Below the pieces are notes generated by a model that was not told the DNA's origin, did not search any database, and saw nothing but the letters and a program-made list of their open reading frames with translations. The translations under genes were made by a program, and so were the position numbers. Shown here piece by piece: positions 1 to 5,621 of a stretch of DNA of 5,621 nucleotides. Source of the DNA: CALXVA01 sp964587175 (GTDB lineage Bacteria > Bacillota > Clostridia > TANB77 > CAG-508); contig CAZPKK010000056.1 of the NCBI GenBank assembly GCA_964587175.1, forward strand, positions 1 through 5,621. The letters are read 5' to 3'. Position 1 is the first letter of the stretch; each line of letters begins with the position of its first letter.

Positions 1-81
1 CCACTTCCGTGCAGCAGCTGCAACTAAAATATTACTTCCTTTTTCATATATTGCTTGTTTTTGCTCATTTGTCCACTCCAT
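1..81 (-). CDS. addA: AddA helicase-nuclease subunit, N-terminal 27 codons (runs off left edge)
   Basis: This is the start of the AddA subunit of the AddAB helicase-nuclease, which processes double-strand DNA ends for recombination. The visible protein begins MEWTNEQKQAIYEKGSNILV followed by four alanines. This is the UvrD-like Q-motif (T-x-E-Q-x-x-A-I) leading into the Walker A region, which in AddA normally reads VAAAAGSGKT. The ATG at 81-79 is preceded by AGGAGGA (86-92) at 4 nt spacing, so the start is secure. After the four alanines the frame reads R-K-W instead of G-S-G. Removing the single base at position 9 (C on the coding strand) restores GGA AGT GG, the expected G-S-G. The break lies within 9 nt of the window edge, so it may be a sequence-end error. 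The gene lies 50 nt downstream of the glycosyltransferase stop, with no visible terminator between them. The identity rests on only 27 residues, but the motif is characteristic. Confidence 0.8.
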   Translation of the reverse strand, partial: MEWTNEQKQAIYEKGSNILVAAAARKW

Positions 82-1677
82 TTGCTCCTCCTAAATTCTT
101 TTAAATTGCAACAAAAATTTTACCTTTAATTTTAGTATGTACATATATACATTGTGTCTCCCTCAAATACTATTTGTTCATCTGAATAAGCATCCCAGTC
201 TTTGCCTTCAAAATATTCCTCATAAATTTCCGCTGTCATTGATGCTTTTTCAAACTTTCTATCACAATAATAATTTAAAGCTTCAATAATGCAATAATAA
301 TTATCAAATGCTCTTTGCCCAAATGATGACAATTTTTTATCCCAGCCATAATGAAAATCTCTATGGTTCGCATCTCTATAATAAGCTACTTTAGTAACCG
401 TATTTCCACTCTCTCTTTCATACTCTTCTATCTTATATCGAATTGTCATTCCCATATTTTCATCAATTTTATTTGTTGCTATATGTGAAGAAAATATTTG
501 TGTTGTATTAATAGAATTAAACATAAAGAAGGCAATTACTATAACACTAGTAGCATATTCAAAAATCTTATTATTATAATTTAGAGTAATAAGATAAATA
601 AACGACATCCCTATAATTGCACCTATTGCTGTAGCCATTCTTGGTTCCATAGAAGGGCTTTGCATAAAAAATACTGGTACAATACATACTGCTAATGCTG
701 AAATTACTATGATTATATATTTTACTATTTTTTCTATAGGCTTTTTTTGAAATAACAAAATAACCAATGTTATTCCCATAAATATTAGTGTTATTCCTGT
801 TGGCCATAAATTATAATTTGAAATTAGAGTTGTTTTTAAAACATAGATTAGTAGCATTTTAAAAGATGATAAATTTTTGAATATGTCAACTGTTATTCTA
901 TTTTGCGCACTTCCTGAAACAATACTTACAATGTAAATACAAAGTGCATTTAATAAATAAGCTATTCCTAGCCAAACAGTTGCTAATATTATTTGTTTTA
1001 TTAAATTTTTTACACTTGTTTGTTTTTTATCTATAAATAAAAATAATAAAGTTAATGGTAAAAATAAATTCACAGCCCCTTGATAACAAAACACAGCTAT
1101 TATTAATAGCAGCAAAGTATTTATATTTTTGTTTTTTTGATTACTACTAAATGTTCTTGCTGCTAATATACTTAAGCAAACACTCAAACACATAACACTA
1201 CATTCTGCATATAACAAATATTCTAATGACATACAATTAAATATTAATATAAAAGATGCCATTATAACAAGTGCTTTTACCCAGTTGCTTTTAAATTCCA
1301 CTTTATCTCGTATTGTTTTATATAAATAAAAAATGGATAAAGCAACAATAATTATCGCCAAAAATTCCATTAATACAATAAATATATCATATGGTAAATT
1401 TAAAATTCCTGCCACATACATAACTAGTGTTGATACTATCCTTGCATCTTTTATAAAATAATATGATGGATACTCAAAATAGCCCAAATCCATTAAGTTA
1501 TATGTATCAGAGGCTATATGAAATTGGAGTAACGGACTACAAATAAATAAGCAAAGCAATAGTATAATCCCAAAAAACAGTAAATCTTTTTTGTTTTTTT
1601 CATATTTATGTTTAAAATATTGACATATTCTTTGTAAAGTTTCCCCTTTTTGGCTTTTTTGTTCAGTAAGTATATCC

Positions 1678-1809
<132 letters not shown>

Positions 1810-1816
1810 CTTATAT

Positions 1817-1824
1817 TCCTCCTT
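1817..1824 (-). promoter_or_regulatory. Strong ribosome binding site (AAGGAGGA) deciding the glycosyltransferase start
   Basis: AAGGAGGA lies 7 nt upstream of ATG 1809-1807. It is the only good Shine-Dalgarno site in the region between the promoter and the glycosyltransferase frame, and it marks the ATG in front of the AG repeat as the intended start. Confidence 0.85.
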
Positions 1825-1844
1825 ATTTTCCCTTTTATGCCACC

Positions 1845-1872
1845 ATTATATCATACTTCTTTTTCTTTTCAA
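1845..1872 (-). promoter_or_regulatory. Sigma-A type promoter for the repeat-containing glycosyltransferase gene
   Basis: On the minus strand TTGAAA (1872-1867) is followed after 16 nt by TATAAT (1850-1845). A TG one base before the -10 gives an extended -10. The predicted transcript start, near 1838, leaves a leader of about 30 nt before the ATG at 1809. The match is near consensus and correctly placed, which suggests vegetative expression independent of the upstream sporulation genes. Confidence 0.75.
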
Positions 1873-1914
1873 GTATCTTCTTTTCCAGCTTACAATTATC
1901 AGAGTAAAGCGTAA

Positions 1915-1947
1915 TTCTAATAGGAAATTAAAAATTTCCTATTAGAA
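1915..1947. repeat. Perfect 15-bp inverted repeat with 3-nt loop
   Basis: The arms at 1915-1929 (TTCTAATAGGAAATT) and 1933-1947 are exact reverse complements around AAA. The hairpin sits between the spoIIQ terminator and the glycosyltransferase promoter. On neither strand is it followed by a proper U-run (on the minus strand TTACGC follows), so it is not a canonical intrinsic terminator. It could be a back-up terminator, an mRNA 3' stabiliser or a binding site. It shares the TAGGAA core with the neighbouring terminator hairpin, so the two may compete or have arisen by duplication. Confidence 0.7.
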
Positions 1948-1948
1948 C

Positions 1949-1980
1949 AAAAAAGAAACTAGGAATAGTTCCTAATTTCT
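1949..1980 (-). terminator. Intrinsic terminator of spoIIQ
   Basis: On the minus strand the arms at 1980-1969 and 1965-1954 form a 12-bp stem with one G-U pair and a 3-nt loop (CUA). The stem is followed at once by five U residues (1953-1949), with two more pyrimidine-rich pairs at its base. The first base of the stem is the last base of the spoIIQ stop codon, so transcription ends immediately after the gene. This separates the sporulation cluster from the glycosyltransferase unit. Confidence 0.8.
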
Positions 1981-2801
1981 CATTTTATATACAATTCTGG
2001 ATCAATATATTCATCATCTTTTAATATTTCAAAATGTAGATGTGACTCATCTGAAATTTCAAATGTTGCAGTATTACCTACTGTTCCTATTGTTTGCCCT
2101 TGCTTTACCTCTTCACCTTCTTCCACAAATTCTGCTGTTAATAAGTTTGAATATACTGTTTCATATCCATTCACATGTTCTATTACCACAGTCAAACCAT
2201 ATCTTGGATCGTTTTTTATTGATTTTATTGTCCCAGCTGCAGACGCCTTCACTACCGTAGTTTTTTCAGCTGCTATATCTATTCCATTATGAGTAATCCA
2301 TTCATCTAATGTTGTAGAATACACTAAATTTTCTTTTGCATATTCTCTTAGTATCTCACCCTCAACAGGCATTATAAATTCTGGATCTTCTACTATTTCC
2401 TCTGTACTATTCTCCACTACATTAGTTGTACTATCAGATGTAGTACTATTTCCTGTTGTATTAGTTTCAGATTTACTTGTATTAACAGCATATTTTATAG
2501 TATCTTCCTCACTTGTTTCTTCTGATGTCTCATTTGATATTTCATTTGCTTCAGACTCTTGAACCTCATTTACTGTTTTTCCCATTTGTGAGCTCGCCTC
2601 TTCTGTTGTATTACTTACATAATCATCTAAAATCGTTGAATTATATCTAGCAATTTGTGTCTCACTATTACTACTATTTCCATAGCTTATAAATATAATA
2701 ACAAAGACAATAATCGCTAAAGACAAAATTACACCAGCAACGTATAACACTCTCTTCATATCTGTTTGCTCTTTTCTAAGACCTCTTCTTTCCCTTCTCA
2801 T
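1980..2801 (-). CDS. spoIIQ: SpoIIQ-like membrane-anchored LytM/M23 protein
   Basis: This is a 273-residue protein with a basic N-terminus, one membrane segment (about 18-40), a low-complexity Ser/Thr/Asn/Glu linker (about 41-140) and a C-terminal LytM (peptidase M23) domain (about 142-273). SpoIIQ is made in the forespore and binds mother-cell SpoIIIAH across the intermembrane space, driving engulfment and building the feeding-tube channel. The metal-site motifs are present: H171-N-G-I-D175 (HxxxD) and H254-L-H256. The usual catalytic Y-x-H-L is Y-S-N-L (217-220), so Asn replaces His. Retained HxxxD is a clostridial trait, since the Bacillus protein has lost it. Position after spoIID supports SpoIIQ rather than a general cell-wall hydrolase. 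The first ATG has GAAAGGA (2812-2818) at 10 nt. A second Met at residue 15 (2759) is possible, but it has a poorer ribosome binding site. Confidence 0.8.
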   Translation of the reverse strand: MRRERRGLRKEQTDMKRVLYVAGVILSLAIIVFVIIFISYGNSSNSETQIARYNSTILDDYVSNTTEEASSQMGKTVNEVQESEANEISNETSEETSEEDTIKYAVNTSKSETNTTGNSTTSDSTTNVVENSTEEIVEDPEFIMPVEGEILREYAKENLVYSTTLDEWITHNGIDIAAEKTTVVKASAAGTIKSIKNDPRYGLTVVIEHVNGYETVYSNLLTAEFVEEGEEVKQGQTIGTVGNTATFEISDESHLHFEILKDDEYIDPELYIK

Positions 2802-2836
2802 TAAAAATCAATCCTTTCTTCATTTCGTATTTATCA

Positions 2837-2866
2837 TAAGTATTTACAAATTTGAGAGTTTTATAC
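2837..2866 (-). promoter_or_regulatory. Possible forespore (sigma-F/G-like) promoter of spoIIQ
   Basis: On the minus strand GTATA (2866-2862) is followed after 17 nt by AATACTTA (2844-2837), about 35 nt before the spoIIQ ATG. The GTATA matches the -35 of the SigF/SigG class. The -10 is only partly like the known consensus and lacks the GG expected for SigF. SpoIIQ is known to be SigF-dependent in Bacillus and clostridia, so a promoter of this kind is expected here. The exact boxes are uncertain. Confidence 0.35.
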
Positions 2867-2895
2867 AAAATTAATTGAATTTAATTTAAAATCAC

Positions 2896-2988
2896 TAGTC
2901 CCACATGTCACATATATTCATATATCTTAGTAGTCCCACGTGTCACGTCTATTCATATATCTTGGTAGTCCCACGTGTCACATATATT
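2896..2988 (+). repeat. Three tandem copies of a 35-nt repeat (third truncated)
   Basis: The copies are at 2896-2930, 2931-2965 and 2966-2988, with an exact 35-nt period. Each starts TAGTCCCAC(A/G)TGTCAC. Copies 1 and 2 differ at four of 35 positions. Copy 3 matches for 23 nt and then diverges. Two of the three carry the palindrome CACGTG. The copies are adjacent without spacers. They lie between spoIID and the spoIIQ promoter region. Confidence 0.85.
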
Positions 2989-3040
2989 TTTTACTCGAAA
3001 ACTTGGAGAGTACAAAATATATGTGACAGCAAGATGGGAC
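2968..3040. repeat. Long imperfect hairpin at the centre of the repeat island
   Basis: Positions 2976-2990 are the exact reverse complement of 3014-3028 (15 bp). After one mismatch, 2992-2996 pairs with 3008-3012, leaving an 11-nt loop. Outside the main stem, GTCCCA (2968-2973) pairs with TGGGAC (3035-3040) across an unequal internal loop. In total 26 base pairs can form. No U-run follows on either strand, so this is not a standard terminator. The hairpin arises where the third left repeat faces the first right repeat. Confidence 0.75.
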
Positions 3041-3094
3041 GGACTTTAAATTGCTATATATGTGACAGCAAGATGGTGCGGACTTTAAGGTACT
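3017..3094 (+). repeat. Two tandem copies of a 39-nt repeat, inverted relative to the 35-nt repeats
   Basis: The copies at 3017-3055 and 3056-3094 begin ATATATGTGACAGCAAGATGG and differ at five of 39 positions. Their ATATATGTGACA and TGGGAC blocks are the reverse complement of blocks in the 2896-2988 repeats, with GCAAGA instead of CG between them. The second copy runs into the stop codon of spoIID. The 2802-3092 gap holds no other credible gene. Confidence 0.8.
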
Positions 3095-4115
3095 ACATAT
3101 CTACTATCTCCACATCAGTATAATAATGATGTATTATATCCTCATAACTATATCCTTCTTTTGCCAGACTGTCTGCTCCAGTTTGACTCATGCCAACACC
3201 ATGACCATAACCAATAACTTCAAATTTTATTTCATCATCATTTATTGTTACTTCAAAATTTGCAGACCTTAGTCCAAAAATAGTTCTAACTTCAACTCCT
3301 GATAATTCTAAATTGCCAATTTTTATTGTTTTTACTCTATTTCCATCAGTATATTCCTCTATCTCTATGCAATTTTCCTCTTCAAAATCTATTTCAAAAT
3401 TACTATGTACCTCTTTAATTTTCTCTATAAACTCGTCTTTAGTAAACGTTGCTTCAGAACTATATTGACTATATGCATCCTCACCAGATGTAGATACAGA
3501 TTGCAAATATGGATATCCGCTTCCTCCCCAAACGTCTATTGGAGACTCTGTATCTCCACCACTATTTGAATGAAAAAATGCATTTATCGGTTCTCCCTCA
3601 TATGTAATAATTTTTCCTTGTGTACTATTTACAGCACTTACAATTTTATTCCAATTTTCTTCAGCTTCATCATCATCCCAGCTATCGAATCTATCCTCTT
3701 TGGAAATCCATGCCTGACAACAACTAGAATCATCACAGATGTCTGCATCATCATGTTTTCCATCATTATTTACTATTTTATATATAGTATAAGTTCTAGC
3801 TACAACAGCTTGTGCTTTTAATGCCTCTTCCTCAAACGATGCTGGCATCTCAGCTGAAACTACCCCATATAAATATTCGTCCAAATCAATCTCCTGAACC
3901 TCATTCGTATCTGTATGTAACAATTTTATTGTATTATATTTGTCATAATCATATGTAGACTCTTTTATAACATTTTCTTCTAAAGTGCTATTTTCTATAT
4001 CTTGTGAAGATGTCCTTGCAGAAAATTCCCTTGTAAATATGATTGGAATTGCAAAACAAATAAATATTAATACTAAAAAATATATAAAAACCTTTTTCAT
4101 TTTCCTCTTTTCCAT
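3093..4115 (-). CDS. spoIID: SpoIID, peptidoglycan lytic transglycosylase for engulfment
   Basis: SpoIID is a membrane-anchored lytic transglycosylase that cuts glycan strands stripped by SpoIIP, as part of the DMP machine that thins the septum and moves the engulfing membrane. The protein has 340 residues, with a basic N-terminus, one membrane segment (about 9-27) and a SpoIID domain filling the rest. Visible motifs are LDEYLYGVVSAEMP (78-91, with E89 at the catalytic Glu position), ALKAQAVVARTY (98-109), FHSNSGG (181-187), WGGSGYPYLQ (196-205) and the C-terminal GYGHGVGMSQ (302-311). C127 and C133 have the six-residue offset of the zinc-binding cysteines known in clostridial SpoIID. The gene starts 59 nt after sigF with no terminator between them, so read-through from spoIIA is possible, although spoIID is normally SigE-controlled. 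The ATG at 4115 lacks a good ribosome binding site. The Met five codons on (4100) follows AGAGG closely and may be the true start. Confidence 0.92.
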   Translation of the reverse strand: MEKRKMKKVFIYFLVLIFICFAIPIIFTREFSARTSSQDIENSTLEENVIKESTYDYDKYNTIKLLHTDTNEVQEIDLDEYLYGVVSAEMPASFEEEALKAQAVVARTYTIYKIVNNDGKHDDADICDDSSCCQAWISKEDRFDSWDDDEAEENWNKIVSAVNSTQGKIITYEGEPINAFFHSNSGGDTESPIDVWGGSGYPYLQSVSTSGEDAYSQYSSEATFTKDEFIEKIKEVHSNFEIDFEEENCIEIEEYTDGNRVKTIKIGNLELSGVEVRTIFGLRSANFEVTINDDEIKFEVIGYGHGVGMSQTGADSLAKEGYSYEDIIHHYYTDVEIVDM

Positions 4116-4174
4116 TTTGCTTTATTAACTTGTTTTTTATATAGTTTATTTACTGATTTTCTTTCTTATTCTTA

Positions 4175-4921
4175 CTATGCTATAAAGCTTCCCTCTGTGA
4201 GTTTTCTTTTCATCATATCTAATACTCTTCTTTCTATCCTTGATATTTGTACTTGATTTACTCCCATCATATTTGCTACTTCTGTTTGAGTTTTTCCCCT
4301 ATAATACCTAAGTAAAATTACTTGTTTTTCTTTTTCTTCAAGATTATTTATTAAATCCGTTATCGCAATCTTATCTGTAATTAAATTTTGTTCATCTATT
4401 CCAGTACTTATTTTATCTACTATGCTAACTCCTTCATCATTATTAAACTCATTTTCATAAATTGAGTTCACAGGAGATTTACTTTCTAGAGCAATTATTA
4501 CATCTTCTTTGCTAGCTCCTATTTCTTTTACAAAATCGTCAATTGTAGCCTCTTTTCCCTTTTTCAAATACTCTTTTTCCAGTTCTGATATTTTGTATAA
4601 TAATTCTTTTATGCTTCTACTTATTTTTATAGGCCCATCTGTTTGTGTGTATCTTCTAACCTCACCTAATATGTATGGAACTGCATATGTTGAAAGCTTT
4701 ACATCAAAACTCGTATCAAACTTTTTTATTGATTTCATAAAACCCATAACTGCAATTTGGTATAGGTCTTCTACCTCATATCCTCTATTTTTAAATCTCT
4801 TTACAATACTCCAAATAAGTCCATTATTATCTGTTATAAGCTTTTCCATAGCGGACTTGTCGCCCTCTTGAGCTTTTACTATATCATTCATCTTATTCTC
4901 ATACAAACTGTTTTCTAGCAC
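4175..4921 (-). CDS. sigF: RNA polymerase sigma-F factor, early forespore
   Basis: Sigma-F is the first compartment-specific sigma factor of sporulation. It is active only in the forespore, after SpoIIAA frees it from SpoIIAB. The 248 residues show region 2 (EDLYQIAVMGFMKSIKKFD, 51-69, then STYAVPYILGEVRRY, 77-91), region 3 (about 105-150) and region 4 with the helix-turn-helix TQTEVANMMGVNQVQISRIE (211-230). Length and sequence pattern fit SigF rather than SigG: it follows spoIIAA and spoIIAB and has the ISRSIKEL segment. The start is GTG at 4921-4919, directly after the spoIIAB stop, with AGGAGGA (4931-4937) at 9 nt inside the end of spoIIAB. This implies coupled translation. The protein ends at TAG 4177-4175. 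Confidence 0.95.
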   Translation of the reverse strand: MLENSLYENKMNDIVKAQEGDKSAMEKLITDNNGLIWSIVKRFKNRGYEVEDLYQIAVMGFMKSIKKFDTSFDVKLSTYAVPYILGEVRRYTQTDGPIKISRSIKELLYKISELEKEYLKKGKEATIDDFVKEIGASKEDVIIALESKSPVNSIYENEFNNDEGVSIVDKISTGIDEQNLITDKIAITDLINNLEEKEKQVILLRYYRGKTQTEVANMMGVNQVQISRIERRVLDMMKRKLTEGSFIA

Positions 4922-5395
4922 TTAGCTTATTCCTCCTAAACTGGCAATTTCTTCTTCTTCTATATTTACTAAATGCTTTTTTATTTTCTTTTTCATAATA
5001 ACTTTTGTACCTAACCCTAAAACAGATTCAATTTCCACTTCATCCATAAAACTTTCCATAATAGTAAATCCCATTCCAGACCTTTCTAAATTTGCCTTAG
5101 TGGTATATAGTGGCTTACGAGCTAATTCTACATTTTCAATTCCTTTTCCTGTATCAGAAATTTCAATTTCAATTGTATTATTCAAAATCTTTCCTTTTAT
5201 TTTTATTAACCCTTCATAATCCTCATATCCATGAATAATAGAGTTTGTTACAGCTTCAGATACAGCAGTTTTTATATCTGCAAGCTCTTCTATCGTTGGA
5301 TCTAATTGAGAAGCAAATGCAGCAACTGTAATTCTTGCAAATGCTTCATTACAAGACTTACTTAAAAATTCTAATTTCATTTCATTATCATACAT
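4922..5395 (-). CDS. spoIIAB: SpoIIAB, anti-sigma-F factor and serine kinase
   Basis: SpoIIAB binds SigF and holds it inactive. It also phosphorylates SpoIIAA on serine using ATP, and is displaced by unphosphorylated SpoIIAA in the forespore. The 157-residue protein is a GHKL ATPase: N-box EAVTNSIIHGY (47-57), ATP-binding DTGKGI (81-86), ERSGMGFTIMESFMD (104-118) and GLGTKV (127-132). R21 sits in the conserved ARITVAAFASQLDPT segment implicated in partner binding. About ten extra residues rich in Glu follow the usual end (the Bacillus protein has 146). The ATG at 5395-5393 overlaps the spoIIAA stop by 8 nt and has AAGGAG (5405-5410) at 9 nt. The next Met (residue 6) is less likely because the family begins with a short segment before E-M-x-L-E-F. 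Confidence 0.95.
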   Translation of the reverse strand: MYDNEMKLEFLSKSCNEAFARITVAAFASQLDPTIEELADIKTAVSEAVTNSIIHGYEDYEGLIKIKGKILNNTIEIEISDTGKGIENVELARKPLYTTKANLERSGMGFTIMESFMDEVEIESVLGLGTKVIMKKKIKKHLVNIEEEEIASLGGIS

Positions 5396-5621
5396 ATTCT
5401 TTCACTCCTTTTGGCATTATAGGTATAATTTTATTAATTCCACTCATTTCTAGTATCTTTTTAACTGTTTGGCTTATATTTATAATCTCTAAATTTCCCC
5501 CTATAAGTTTCATCATCTTATATCTTCCAATAATCATTCCTATTCCTGCACTATCCATAAAAGTAACCCTACTGAAATCAAATATAGTTTTTCTAGGCAT
5601 ATATCGTGTAATTTCATCATC
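5388..5621 (-). CDS. spoIIAA: SpoIIAA, anti-sigma factor antagonist (N-terminus cut by window edge)
   Basis: SpoIIAA is a STAS-domain protein. In its unphosphorylated form it removes SpoIIAB from SigF. It is inactivated by SpoIIAB phosphorylation and reactivated by the phosphatase SpoIIE. The frame is open to the right edge, giving 77 visible residues; about 40 N-terminal residues lie outside. The ATG at 5600 is internal, because the frame continues upstream as D-D-E-I-T-R-Y. The phosphorylation site is intact in FMDSAGIG, with the Ser codon at 5552-5550, equivalent to Ser58 of the Bacillus protein. GRYKMMKLIGG and LEMSGINKII follow as in the family. It is the first gene of the operon in the normal order AA-AB-sigF. 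The operon promoter, usually SigH-dependent, lies outside the window. Confidence 0.93.
   Translation of the reverse strand, partial: DDEITRYMPRKTIFDFSRVTFMDSAGIGMIIGRYKMMKLIGGNLEIINISQTVKKILEMSGINKIIPIMPKGVKEYV

Noticed and set aside
82..131. Terminator or promoter between the glycosyltransferase and addA
   Set aside because: Only short, weak AT-rich complementarity is present and no promoter pair stands out. Only the addA ribosome binding site is clear.
574..807. 77-residue minus-strand ORF inside the glycosyltransferase
   Set aside because: It is an alternative frame within the clear membrane-protein frame and has no features of its own.
1557..1559. TTG as the start of a 475-residue glycosyltransferase
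   Set aside because: It lies inside the first membrane segment, has no ribosome binding site, and the same frame is open with protein-like sequence for 62 codons upstream.
2042..2260. Plus-strand ORF opposite spoIIQ, and similar ORFs at 3570-3821 and 4509-4871
   Set aside because: These are antisense shadows of spoIIQ, spoIID and sigF, without ribosome binding sites or recognisable domains.
2896..3094. CRISPR array
   Set aside because: The repeats are directly adjacent with no unique spacers, occur in two orientations and diverge from each other. No cas genes are in the window.
2905..3123. 72-residue plus-strand ORF
   Set aside because: It is a translation of the repeat island and the spoIID end, has no ribosome binding site, and its apparent internal repetition only reflects the DNA repeats.
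4116..4174. SigE promoter or terminator between sigF and spoIID
   Set aside because: The 59-nt stretch is AT-rich, but I see no stable hairpin and no convincing SigE -35/-10 pair.

Overview
The window is AT-rich DNA from an endospore-forming Firmicute, most likely an anaerobic Clostridia-type organism. Five consecutive minus-strand genes are unmistakable sporulation genes with clostridial features. All supported genes lie on the minus strand, so transcription runs from high to low coordinates.

Right part (5621 to about 3093): the spoIIA operon, with the end of spoIIAA (cut by the window edge), spoIIAB and sigF. These are tightly coupled: spoIIAA and spoIIAB overlap by 8 nt, and sigF starts on GTG directly after the spoIIAB stop. 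After 57 nt without a visible terminator comes spoIID, the peptidoglycan lytic transglycosylase of engulfment. SpoIIAA, SpoIIAB and SigF form the partner-switching module that activates the first forespore sigma factor. SpoIID and SpoIIQ act at the septum and engulfing membranes just afterwards.

Middle (3092 to 1949): a roughly 290-nt intergenic region holds an island of short repeats in two opposed orientations, including one long imperfect hairpin. Next is a membrane-anchored LytM/M23 protein, best read as SpoIIQ, closed by a clear intrinsic terminator overlapping its stop codon.

Left part (1948 to 1): a separate transcription unit with a good vegetative-type promoter (TTGAAA, 16 nt, TATAAT with an extended -10) and a strong ribosome binding site leads into an ATG. 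Eight codons later comes a perfect (AG)15 tract, 30 nt long, encoding alternating Glu-Arg. The large downstream frame encodes a GtrII-like polytopic membrane glycosyltransferase, but in this sequence it is out of frame with that ATG. This looks like a contingency (phase-variable) surface-modification gene in an OFF or damaged state. A stop codon just after the repeat means a change in AG number alone would not restore it; an indel in the adjacent A5 run is also needed. The left edge holds the first 27 codons of addA (helicase-nuclease). Its Walker A motif is disrupted by an apparent single-base insertion a few bases from the window end.

The main point of interest is the AG-repeat glycosyltransferase locus. 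The intergenic repeat island comes second.
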